A stretch of DNA of 37,553 nucleotides. Origin: Roseiflexaceae bacterium (GTDB lineage: Bacteria > Chloroflexota > Chloroflexia > Chloroflexales > Roseiflexaceae). This document shows, piece by piece, positions 25,632-32,430 of the stretch (its first letter is position 1; each line of letters opens with the position of its first letter). The DNA lies in NCBI GenBank assembly GCA_947450095.1, contig CANFUF010000016.1, positions 1-37,553 of the forward strand, read 5' to 3'. Made by a program: the position numbers and the translations under genes. Under the pieces are notes generated by a model. The model had not been told where the DNA came from, made no database searches, and worked only from the letters and a program-made list of their open reading frames with translations.

Positions 25632-26846
25632 ATGATGACCCGTGCCGATATTGCAGTTGTCGCTTATACCATTGCCGTGAATCGGGGTGCCACCACCGTT
25701 GACACCATCCATGTAGTGCTTGCGGTGGTGCAGATGTACGACAATCTCATCCGCGATCGCATCTCGCTGGCGCAAGTATTGGACTATGTGCCTCCCGCGC
25801 ACAAAACCAAAACCAATCCTACCTTTAGTGAAGCCGCCCAATTCGCCCTCGACCAATTAACTGATGACGACACTACGATTGCCTGGCTCCAACAAACCTA
25901 CCAGCGCCTAGTGGCGGGCGAATCGATTGATATCACTGCGCCACCAGCGCCACCAGCGCCACCAGCGCCACCAATCCCCGCAACGCCGGTGCGCCGGAGC
26001 GTAACTGAGATTTTTGCAGACCTCGATGCCCTCATCGGACTGACCACGGTCAAGCAAGCCGTGCGTGAAATCGTGGCGCGCCAACAAGCCATGTCTCTGC
26101 TCGCCGCCCGTGGGACCCCCGCCGTCTTTAGCAAGCATTTGGTCTTTACTGGCGCACCTGGGACAGGCAAAACTACTGTAGCGCGCTATGTGGGTGAACT
26201 CTATGCGGCGATTAATGTGTTGCCCACCACCAGCTTTATCGAGGTCTCGCGGGCCGATTTGATTGGGCAGTTTATTGGCCAAACCGCCCCCAAAGTCCAA
26301 GAAGTCGTTAACCAGGCTCGTGGCGGCGTGCTGTTTATCGATGAAGCCTATGCCTTGATGCCCCACCACGAAAGCGACTACGGCCACGAAGCATTGTCTA
26401 CCCTTGTCCAATTGATGGAAAACTATCGCGATGACCTCGTCGTCATCATGGCCGGCTACCGTGACGAAATGCGGGCCTTGATTAATGTCAACCCCGGTCT
26501 GCGTAGCCGCATGACTACCTATATTGACTTTCCTGATTACGTCCCGGCTGAATTAGGCCAGATTTTCACCAATATTATTGCGCATTATGGGATTACGCTG
26601 ACGCCCGAGGCACTTGAGTACCTCACCACGCAACTCGGGCAGGTCTTTACCACCGGTGAATACGGCAACGCCCGCTATGTGCGCTCGTTGTGGGAACACG
26701 CGTTCACGAGTATGGCGCTGCGCGAATTCGTCGATGGTAGCTATCCCGCAGATGCCCTACGTCAATTGACCTGCGCTGATATTGCCTATGCCCTCACCAA
26801 ACTCGCTGCCATGCCTGCGCCTTTGCGTACCTTAACAAGCTCTTAA
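25632..26846 (+). CDS. AAA+ ATPase of the CbbX/CfxQ-SpoVK type
   Basis: A 404-residue AAA+ protein. The N-terminal about 95 residues are helical and faintly like a degenerate Clp N-domain. An Ala-Pro-Pro linker (103-114) follows, encoded by a 9-bp tandem repeat. The AAA module contains Walker A GAPGTGKTT (174-182), a GQFIGQT segment (212-218) as expected for the pore loop, Walker B VLFIDEA (233-239), and GLRSR (289-293) as the likely arginine finger. The start at ATG 25632 (or 25635) is preceded by AAAAGGGGGG. CbbX-type enzymes remodel other proteins, for example RuBisCO; no RuBisCO gene is nearby, so the client is unknown. The gene follows the G3E GTPase and the 124-residue gene. Confidence 0.9.
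   Translation: MMTRADIAVVAYTIAVNRGATTVDTIHVVLAVVQMYDNLIRDRISLAQVLDYVPPAHKTKTNPTFSEAAQFALDQLTDDDTTIAWLQQTYQRLVAGESIDITAPPAPPAPPAPPIPATPVRRSVTEIFADLDALIGLTTVKQAVREIVARQQAMSLLAARGTPAVFSKHLVFTGAPGTGKTTVARYVGELYAAINVLPTTSFIEVSRADLIGQFIGQTAPKVQEVVNQARGGVLFIDEAYALMPHHESDYGHEALSTLVQLMENYRDDLVVIMAGYRDEMRALINVNPGLRSRMTTYIDFPDYVPAELGQIFTNIIAHYGITLTPEALEYLTTQLGQVFTTGEYGNARYVRSLWEHAFTSMALREFVDGSYPADALRQLTCADIAYALTKLAAMPAPLRTLTSS
25938..25973 (+). repeat. Four exact 9-bp repeats encoding an Ala-Pro-Pro linker
   Basis: GCGCCACCA is repeated four times without variation inside the AAA+ ATPase gene. The array encodes repeated Ala-Pro-Pro between the N-terminal helical domain and the AAA core. Perfect copies suggest recent slippage, so linker length may vary between strains. 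Confidence 0.9.
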
Positions 26847-26871
26847 ATACGTAAATTATTTGCACATACAA

Positions 26872-26908
26872 AATGTTTTTTGAATAGATTTTTCGCTTAA
26901 AAAACATT
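26872..26908. repeat. Inverted repeat upstream of the 146-aa acidic protein gene
   Basis: AATGTTTTTT (26872-26881) and AAAAAACATT (26899-26908) are exact inverted copies around a 17-nt spacer. The right arm overlaps the first bases of a TTGACA hexamer (26907-26912). It could terminate the AAA+ operon or act as an operator for the next gene. Confidence 0.55.
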
Positions 26909-26935
26909 GACAATATTAGCTTGTTATGGTTTGAT
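26907..26935 (+). promoter_or_regulatory. Putative promoter of the 146-aa acidic protein gene
   Basis: TTGACA (26907-26912), a 17-nt spacer and TTTGAT (26930-26935). The -35 is perfect and the -10 matches at four of six positions. The start codon lies 36 bp downstream. Confidence 0.5.
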
Positions 26936-26971
26936 AGTAGTGGAATTATGTTTCGTGATGAAGGAAAAAAG

Positions 26972-27412
26972 ATGCCTACTGTTGCTCAAGTGACTGCGTT
27001 GGCCTTGAAGTATTTGGCCCCCCTCGGTGCCGAGATTGACGAAGAAGGCGATATCTGTGTCGATCAAGATGGCACTTTGTGCTATGTAAGCATCGAAGAA
27101 TTTGGTGCCCAAATCAAACAGGGCAACGACATTTTGGTCAAGATCTACGCCCCCATGGTATGGGACGTGCCCCGTACGCCAGCCTTGTACAAATGGGTTG
27201 CCACCGAAGCCCAAACCGATTACTTGTGCCGCGTCGCCTGCAACGATAATCATGCCGAAGACCCCAAGCTCACTGACATTTACCTCGAGCATGGTATGTT
27301 TGGCGACAATATGCAAGCCGAGGAATTGCTTTCGTCGGTGGCTTACATGATTGCCGTCGTTAATTTGTCGTACCAAGATATTCACGATACCTTTGGCGGT
27401 ACGTTGGAATAA
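26972..27412 (+). CDS. Small acidic cytosolic protein, YbjN/secretion-chaperone-like
   Basis: A 146-residue acidic protein without a signal peptide or membrane segment. The alternating strands and two acidic helices, with GDICVDQDG and a C-terminal MIAVVNLSYQDIHDTFGG, resemble the YbjN / type III chaperone-like fold, but this is a weak structural impression. The start ATG 26972 was chosen because AAGGAAAAAAG lies directly upstream; an earlier in-frame start at 26921 falls within the promoter. It has its own promoter and ends before a hairpin shared with the nuo operon. Function is unknown. Confidence 0.75.
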   Translation: MPTVAQVTALALKYLAPLGAEIDEEGDICVDQDGTLCYVSIEEFGAQIKQGNDILVKIYAPMVWDVPRTPALYKWVATEAQTDYLCRVACNDNHAEDPKLTDIYLEHGMFGDNMQAEELLSSVAYMIAVVNLSYQDIHDTFGGTLE

Positions 27413-27425
27413 TCGCCGGCAAACA

Positions 27426-27461
27426 AATCCCCCCACACCGTTACGACGGTGTGGGGGGATT
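27426..27461. terminator. Bidirectional terminator between the acidic protein gene and nuoE
   Basis: A perfect 16-bp stem (27426-27441 with 27446-27461) has a TACG loop. On the minus strand it is followed by TGTTTG, a moderate U-rich tail that suits termination of the nuo operon. The plus strand reads TTCATG after the stem. Confidence 0.8.
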
Positions 27462-27474
27462 CATGTTGGTGAGC

Positions 27475-27999
27475 CTAGATTTCGGCGAGACGTCCGGAAA
27501 TGCTGATGCGATCGTTTTTGGCGATGCGTTCGCGCAATTGCGTCAATAGCTCGTCGACTTTCTCGGGGGTATCGAGGTTGCGGTAGTAGTCCAGGTTGGC
27601 TTGGAGCAATGGTGCGCGGTTACAATCAGCCAAACACTTGACCCGTTGCAAGGTAAACATGCCGTCGGGAGTGGTTTGCTCACATTGGATGCCCAACTTG
27701 TTTTCGAGCGTGCTGACGAGTTCTTCGGCACCACAAAAGGCACAGGGAACGTCGTCGCAGACTTGGAGGACTACTTTGCCGACCTTGTCATCGTAGAGCA
27801 GGGTATAAAACCCGACCACTTCAAAGACATCGGTGGGGGGCACGTCGATGATGGTGGCGACTTCCCGGATGGCTTCATCGGTGAGGCGGCCATAGGTATC
27901 TTGGGCGACGTAGAGCAGTGCGAGAATCGCGCTCTTTTTTTGGGGGTAGCGGGCCAAGATTGCATCAATCTCGGCACCGTGTTGTTGACGAAGTGACAT
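27475..27999 (-). CDS. nuoE: NADH-quinone oxidoreductase subunit E
   Basis: A 174-residue thioredoxin-like [2Fe-2S] subunit of the complex I NADH dehydrogenase module. The cluster ligands are C81 and C86 (CDDVPC) and C122 and C126 (CLADC), matching the C-x4-C...C-x3-C pattern of the N1a centre. It is the last gene of a nuoA-B-C-D-E operon, followed by a terminator rather than nuoF, with which NuoE normally pairs. nuoF and the membrane subunits must therefore be encoded elsewhere, unless this is a specialised complex. The stop of nuoD lies about 34 bp upstream. Confidence 0.94.
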   Translation of the reverse strand: MSLRQQHGAEIDAILARYPQKKSAILALLYVAQDTYGRLTDEAIREVATIIDVPPTDVFEVVGFYTLLYDDKVGKVVLQVCDDVPCAFCGAEELVSTLENKLGIQCEQTTPDGMFTLQRVKCLADCNRAPLLQANLDYYRNLDTPEKVDELLTQLRERIAKNDRISISGRLAEI

Positions 28000-28033
28000 G
28001 ACATTGTCCTACACTCTGGGCGGTCTATGCCGC

Positions 28034-29278
28034 TTAGCGATCCACTTCTCCGAGCACGGGGTCAAGCGAGGCAATCAAGGCGACCAAGTCAGCCATCAAT
28101 TGTCCTTTGGCCATGTGTGGCAAGGATTGCAGGTTGATGAATGACGGGGTGCGCATATGCACGCGGTAGGGCTTGGGGCCGCCGTCGCTGACGATATAGG
28201 TGGCCAATTCACCACGGGGTGATTCGATGGCCGCCATGGCATCGCCACGAGGTGGCTTGAAACCCTCGGTCCACAACTTGAAGTGGTGGATGAGTGATTC
28301 CATGCTATGGGTGATTTCGGTTTTGGGTGGGGGTGATACTTTGCGGTTGTTGGTCTGGAATACGCCAGGACCCATGTCGCTGAGGCGTTGCCAGGCTTGG
28401 CGGGCAATGCTGACACTCTCGCGCATTTCGGCCATACGCACCAAATAGCGGTCATAGATGTCGCCGTTTTGGGCGATGGGGACGTTGAAATCATACGTTT
28501 CGTAGCCACAATAGGGCATATCTTTGCGCAAGTCCCAGGCCACGCCGGTGGCACGCAGACCAGGGCCGGTCAAGCCGTATTGGATGGCGGCTGCGCTATC
28601 GATGGCCCCGACGCCCATGGTGCGTTCTTGCCAGATGATGTTGTTGGTCAACAACGATTCGTACTCGTCGATGCGGCTCGGCATAATGTCGAGCAACGCT
28701 TTGACGGTAGGCAAAAAGTCATTGGGCAAATCATAGGCCAGCCCGCCTACGCGGAAGTAGCTGGTCATCAAACGCGCCCCTGACACCATTTCGAAGATGT
28801 CGAGGATTTGTTCGCGTTCGCGGAAGCCATACAAAAAGACACTCATGGCAGCCAAGTCCAAGGCGTGTGAGCTTAGCCACACCAAGTGGCTGGAGATGCG
28901 TTGCAATTCGACCAGCAACACGCGCGCCACGGTGGGGCGTTCGGGGATATCGACGCCTAGCAGTTTTTCGACGGCCAGCACATAGCTGAGGTTGTTTGAC
29001 AGCGGTGCCAGGTAATCGGTGCGGTCGGTCATGACCACCGCTTGCTGGTAGGTCTTGAACTCCATGTTTTTTTCGATGCCGGTATGCAAAAAGCCGACGT
29101 CGGGGGCGACGTTGACGACAGTTTCGCCGTCGAGTTCGACCACGAGGCGCAACACACCATGGGTGCTAGGGTGATGTGGCCCCATGTTGAGCACCATGGT
29201 GTTGGTTTTGCCGGCTAAGGCCGGATCAGTGATGCTATGCGGTGATGGCACCGACAAGCTATGGTCAATAATTGTCAT
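28034..29278 (-). CDS. nuoD: NADH-quinone oxidoreductase subunit D
   Basis: A 414-residue 49-kDa subunit of complex I that lines the quinone cavity. Family blocks include MGPHHPSTHGVLRL with the His-rich loop near the quinone headgroup, GFLHTGIEK, YLAPLSNN, and RGELATYIVSDGG near the C-terminus. The start was set at ATG 29278, with GAGGGAA directly upstream; an in-frame TTG at 29296 is less likely. It is separate from nuoC (not fused) and lies in the operon between nuoC and nuoE. Confidence 0.96.
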   Translation of the reverse strand: MTIIDHSLSVPSPHSITDPALAGKTNTMVLNMGPHHPSTHGVLRLVVELDGETVVNVAPDVGFLHTGIEKNMEFKTYQQAVVMTDRTDYLAPLSNNLSYVLAVEKLLGVDIPERPTVARVLLVELQRISSHLVWLSSHALDLAAMSVFLYGFREREQILDIFEMVSGARLMTSYFRVGGLAYDLPNDFLPTVKALLDIMPSRIDEYESLLTNNIIWQERTMGVGAIDSAAAIQYGLTGPGLRATGVAWDLRKDMPYCGYETYDFNVPIAQNGDIYDRYLVRMAEMRESVSIARQAWQRLSDMGPGVFQTNNRKVSPPPKTEITHSMESLIHHFKLWTEGFKPPRGDAMAAIESPRGELATYIVSDGGPKPYRVHMRTPSFINLQSLPHMAKGQLMADLVALIASLDPVLGEVDR

Positions 29279-29302
29279 AATTCCCTCTTGCGCCAACGCC
29301 GA

Positions 29303-29824
29303 TTATTCTTCGGCAAAGGGTTTGCGTGCGGAGATTTGCGCTTCGGTGTTGCTGAACGCCACTTCCTCGTATCCGAGTGGGACGTCTTTGCGTTGGGGGA
29401 AGCCCGACCAGTCGTCAGGCATCAAAATGCGCTCCAACGCTGGGTGACCATCAAAAATAATCCCAAACATGTCGTAGGCTTCGCGTTCTTGGTAGTTGGC
29501 GGTTTGCCACAACCCGGTCAAGGTTGGCACATGAATGTCTTTTTCGGTGATGCCCACTTTGAGGCAGATGCGATGACGATTGGCATGTGACAACAGGTGA
29601 TAGACCACTTCGAAGCGTGGTTGGCGGCCGAGATAATCGACGCCACACAAGTTTTCGAGGAAGTTGTAGGCGAGGGCACTGTCGTCACGCAAAAACTGCG
29701 CCACAGCGACAATCTGCTCACGCGGTACGTTGATGGTGGCTTCGCCACTGAGCATGCTACTCACCGGGCCGATTTTGTCACCAAACTCGGCTTGGAGGCG
29801 CTCGATAACCGTTGCATTATCCAT
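29303..29824 (-). CDS. nuoC: NADH-quinone oxidoreductase subunit C
   Basis: A 173-residue 30-kDa subunit of the complex I connecting module. The family signature lies in the C-terminal half: EREAYDMFGIIFDGHP followed by RILMPDDWSGFPQRKD. The length is that of a stand-alone NuoC rather than the NuoCD fusion of E. coli. It lies between nuoB and nuoD with short gaps (about 16 and 24 bp). Confidence 0.95.
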   Translation of the reverse strand: MDNATVIERLQAEFGDKIGPVSSMLSGEATINVPREQIVAVAQFLRDDSALAYNFLENLCGVDYLGRQPRFEVVYHLLSHANRHRICLKVGITEKDIHVPTLTGLWQTANYQEREAYDMFGIIFDGHPALERILMPDDWSGFPQRKDVPLGYEEVAFSNTEAQISARKPFAEE

Positions 29825-29840
29825 AGTTTACAAACCTCGT

Positions 29841-30347
29841 TTACACATGAATCGGCGCGCGCTCACGGAGCGAGCCGTCTAGCTTCATGCGTTCGACTTT
29901 GCTGTGCAACTGCATGATGCCATCGATCAGAGCCTCGGGGCGGGGTGGGCAACCGGCGACATATACATCGACGGGGATGACTTCGTCGACCCCTTGCACG
30001 ATGGCGTAGTTGTTAAACACGCCACCACATGAGGCGCAGTCACCCATGGCAATGACCCACTTGGGGTTGGACATTTGATCGTAGAGACGGCGAATCACTG
30101 GAGCCATTTTGCGCGACACGCGACCGGCCACAATGATGAGGTCGGCTTGGCGAGGCGAGGCCCGGTTGATTTCCATCCCGAATCGTGACAAGTCGTAGTT
30201 GGAGCCTTGGGCGCCCATCATTTCGATGGCACAACAAGCCAAACCAAACAAGAGTGGCCACATGGCGTTGGTACGACCCCAGTTCACCATTGTCTCGAGT
30301 GAGGTGGTGACGACGCCCATATCGCCGGCTTTGGTTTCTATTCCCAT
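29841..30347 (-). CDS. nuoB: NADH-quinone oxidoreductase subunit B
   Basis: A 168-residue PSST subunit that carries the terminal iron-sulfur cluster N2, which hands electrons to quinone. The ligands C38 and C39 (the tandem cysteine pair), C104 and C133 have the same spacing as in E. coli NuoB (65 and 29 residues). [19 protein letters not shown] and GCPPRPEAL are standard blocks. Its start overlaps the end of nuoA by 10 bp, indicating coupling. Confidence 0.97.
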   Translation of the reverse strand: MGIETKAGDMGVVTTSLETMVNWGRTNAMWPLLFGLACCAIEMMGAQGSNYDLSRFGMEINRASPRQADLIIVAGRVSRKMAPVIRRLYDQMSNPKWVIAMGDCASCGGVFNNYAIVQGVDEVIPVDVYVAGCPPRPEALIDGIMQLHSKVERMKLDGSLRERAPIHV

Positions 30348-30694
30348 GTGAGCGCTCCCTTTTTCCAGATATACACGAGACCGACGAGCAACACCAATAC
30401 GAAGCTCCCCATTTCGTACAACCCTGGCACACCTAATTGGCGATAGACCAAGGCATAGGGGAAGAAGAAGATGACTTCGATGTCAAACAAAATGAAAATC
30501 ATCGCCACCAAATTGAATTTGATGGGGAAGCGATGATTCGCTTCGCCGATGGGTTCCATCCCCGATTCATACGGAGCCAGTTTGCGTACGGTCGGCTTGG
30601 CCGGCCCCAAAAAACGCGATAGGGTGATGACAAACACGGCGATGAATAGGGCAATACCCAACATCGCTAGAATCGGTACGTATGCAGCGAGCAT
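30338..30694 (-). CDS. nuoA: NADH-quinone oxidoreductase subunit A
   Basis: A 118-residue membrane subunit with three predicted transmembrane helices (about 5-27, 62-82 and 88-108). The conserved loop [13 protein letters not shown] (37-49) between helices 1 and 2 and the acidic helix 2 start FDIEVIF identify NuoA. The start was set at ATG 30694 with GAGGACG upstream; an in-frame extension to 30754 would add an unconserved polar N-terminus. It is the first gene of the nuo operon, behind a near-consensus promoter at 30753-30780. Confidence 0.95.
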   Translation of the reverse strand: MLAAYVPILAMLGIALFIAVFVITLSRFLGPAKPTVRKLAPYESGMEPIGEANHRFPIKFNLVAMIFILFDIEVIFFFPYALVYRQLGVPGLYEMGSFVLVLLVGLVYIWKKGALTWE

Positions 30695-30752
30695 GGTCAC
30701 GTCCTCGATAAAAAAGACAGTCGTCGACAGTAGGCAGTTTTTCCTCGCCGTC

Positions 30753-30780
30753 ATTATACGCTTTGTAGCGTTTGTGTCAA
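30753..30780 (-). promoter_or_regulatory. Near-consensus promoter of the nuo operon
   Basis: On the minus strand TTGACA (30775-30780), a 16-nt spacer and TATAAT (30753-30758): both hexamers are perfect. It lies about 60 bp upstream of the nuoA ATG. Confidence 0.82.
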
Positions 30781-30784
30781 ACGC
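30758..30784. promoter_or_regulatory. Two overlapping palindromes inside the nuo promoter
   Basis: GCGTTTG (30768-30774) and CAAACGC (30778-30784) form a perfect 7-bp palindrome with a TGT spacer, covering the -35 box. ACGCT (30758-30762) and AGCGT (30767-30771) form a second one in the promoter spacer. A repressor bound here would block RNA polymerase. It does not match the Rex consensus well. Confidence 0.55.
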
Positions 30785-30927
30785 ACGATGCGCAAATTAA
30801 GAGAATTTGATGCATTGATATTCAATAATTAAGGAAATCTCTGCCGATATGCAGTTTTGCCGGTGCGATGGTTGTGCATACATGAGGAGTACGCTTGGGT
30901 TACTCAGCATTCGCTATTAATAACTCG

Positions 30928-30936
30928 TGGTATAAT
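30928..30936 (+). promoter_or_regulatory. Extended -10 promoter for icd
   Basis: TGG followed by TATAAT is a perfect extended -10 element. The -35 region at normal spacing is poor, which is common for this class. The expected start near 30943 gives a leader of about 75 nt. Confidence 0.6.
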
Positions 30937-31018
30937 GGCGCACATTCGATATCATCGTATTGGCGTATTGGTACCGATTGGTACGCGTCATCCCCTGAAG
31001 AATACGAGGCAAGACCAG

Positions 31019-32374
31019 ATGAGCGACATTACCCAGTTTCGTGCCAAAAACGGCGAAGCAATTACCATCCAAAACGGCAAATTACATGTGCCTAACAATC
31101 CTGTGGTGCCCTATGTCGAAGGTGACGGTACTGGCCCCGATATTTGGCGTGCCAGCGTGCGGATTTTCGATGCAGCCATCGCCAAAGCCTACCACGGCCA
31201 ACGCAAAATCGAATGGCTCGAAGTGCTCGCCGGCGAAAAAGCCTTCACCACCACCGGTAATTGGTTGCCCGACGCTACCGTCGAAGCCTTCAATCATTAC
31301 CTCGTTGGCATCAAAGGCCCCTTGACTACCCCCATCGGCAAAGGCATGCGTAGCCTCAACGTGGCCTTGCGTCAAATGCTCGATTTGTACGTCTGCTTGC
31401 GCCCCGTGCGCTGGTTTACCGGTGTGCCTTCCCCCGTGCGCCACCCCGAAAAAGTCGACATGGTCATCTTCCGTGAAAACACCGAAGATATCTATGCCGG
31501 TATCGAATACATCCCCGGCTCACCCGAAGCCGCCAAATTGCTCGAATTTTTGCAGGCTAACTTCCCCAAAGATTTCGCCAAAATCCGCTTTGGCACGTCA
31601 GAAAAAACCGCGGAATACAACAGCCGCATCGGCAACGACAATGCCGTTGTCGAAGTCGGTTTGGGCATCAAGCCCGTCAGCAAAACTGGCTCACAGCGCT
31701 TGATTTTTGCGGCCATCGAATACGCCATTGCCCACAAACGCCGCAACGTGACGTTGGTGCACAAGGGCAACATCATGAAGTACACCGAAGGTGCCTTCCT
31801 TGATTGGGGCTATGAGCTGGCTGAGCAAGTTTTTGGCGACAAAGTCTACACCTGGGCCCAATGGGAACGCACCAAAGCCGCCAAAGGCGAAGCCGAAGCC
31901 AACGCCGAACAAAAAGCCGCCTTGGCTAGTGGTCGGATTTTGGTCAAAGATGCTATTGCAGACATCGCCTTGCAACAAGTATTGACCCGCCCCGATGACT
32001 TCGACGTCATCGCCACCCTCAACCTCAACGGTGACTATCTGAGTGACGCCTTGGCCGCCCAAGTGGGTGGTATCGGTATCGCTCCTGGTGGTAACATCAA
32101 CTACGTCAGTGGGCATGCGATTTTTGAGGCGACCCATGGTACCGCCCCCAAATACGCCAACCTCGACAAAGTCAATCCCTGTAGCGTGGTGCTGAGCGGC
32201 GACATGATGCTCCGCCACATGGGCTGGATTGAAGCCGCCGACATGATTGTCGACGCCATCGAACGCACCATCGGCGACAAAGTCGTCACGTACGACTTCG
32301 CCCGCTTGATGGACGGTGCCACCGAAGTCAAAACGTCGGAATTTGCCGATGCCGTAATTGCCAATATGCGCTAA
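31019..32374 (+). CDS. icd: NADP-dependent isocitrate dehydrogenase
   Basis: Oxidatively decarboxylates isocitrate to 2-oxoglutarate in the TCA cycle, supplying NADPH and the carbon skeleton for glutamate and hence arginine. The 451-residue protein is of the E. coli type. S112 in RSLNVALRQ is the substrate-binding serine (S113 of E. coli, the phosphorylation site). [13 protein letters not shown] (152-164) is a signature block. The NADP-specificity residues are kept: Lys-Tyr in APKYA, Val in DKVNP, and Tyr and Arg in [11 protein letters not shown] modest charged insertion rich in Ala, Glu and Lys lies near residues 283-302. The start ATG 31019 has GAGG nine bases upstream. It is divergent from nuoA and ends before a hairpin. 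Confidence 0.96.
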   Translation: MSDITQFRAKNGEAITIQNGKLHVPNNPVVPYVEGDGTGPDIWRASVRIFDAAIAKAYHGQRKIEWLEVLAGEKAFTTTGNWLPDATVEAFNHYLVGIKGPLTTPIGKGMRSLNVALRQMLDLYVCLRPVRWFTGVPSPVRHPEKVDMVIFRENTEDIYAGIEYIPGSPEAAKLLEFLQANFPKDFAKIRFGTSEKTAEYNSRIGNDNAVVEVGLGIKPVSKTGSQRLIFAAIEYAIAHKRRNVTLVHKGNIMKYTEGAFLDWGYELAEQVFGDKVYTWAQWERTKAAKGEAEANAEQKAALASGRILVKDAIADIALQQVLTRPDDFDVIATLNLNGDYLSDALAAQVGGIGIAPGGNINYVSGHAIFEATHGTAPKYANLDKVNPCSVVLSGDMMLRHMGWIEAADMIVDAIERTIGDKVVTYDFARLMDGATEVKTSEFADAVIANMR

Positions 32375-32387
32375 TTTCTACTACTAA

Positions 32388-32425
32388 AACAGCCCCGTAC
32401 GCGTACAACCGCGTGCGGGGCTGTT
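32388..32425. terminator. Bidirectional terminator between icd and the GmrSD gene
   Basis: A 16-bp stem (32388-32403 with 32410-32425), one G-T pair, loop TACAAC. On the plus strand it is followed by GGTGTTTATT; on the minus strand by a short T run. It serves two convergent genes. Confidence 0.78.
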
Positions 32426-32430
32426 GGTGT

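Larger units (their letters stand above)
30695..31018. other. Divergent intergenic region between nuoA and icd
   Basis: About 324 bp with no credible gene. It holds the nuo promoter and its palindromes (30753-30784) and an extended -10 promoter for icd (30928-30936). A direct repeat of ATTGGTAC near 30967-30991, flanked by GCGTA and TACGC, lies in the icd leader and could fold into a hairpin. Confidence 0.55.

Noticed and set aside
25938-25973. CRISPR-like short repeats
   Set aside because: Units of 9 bp without spacers, in frame inside the AAA+ gene; a coding microsatellite.
30758-30784. Rex operator in the nuo promoter
   Set aside because: The palindrome GCGTTTG-TGT-CAAACGC lacks the TTGTGAA half-sites and the usual spacing of Rex sites.
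30857-31018. 54-codon extension of isocitrate dehydrogenase
   Set aside because: It spans the extended -10 promoter; the usual N-terminus starts at ATG 31019 with GAGG upstream.
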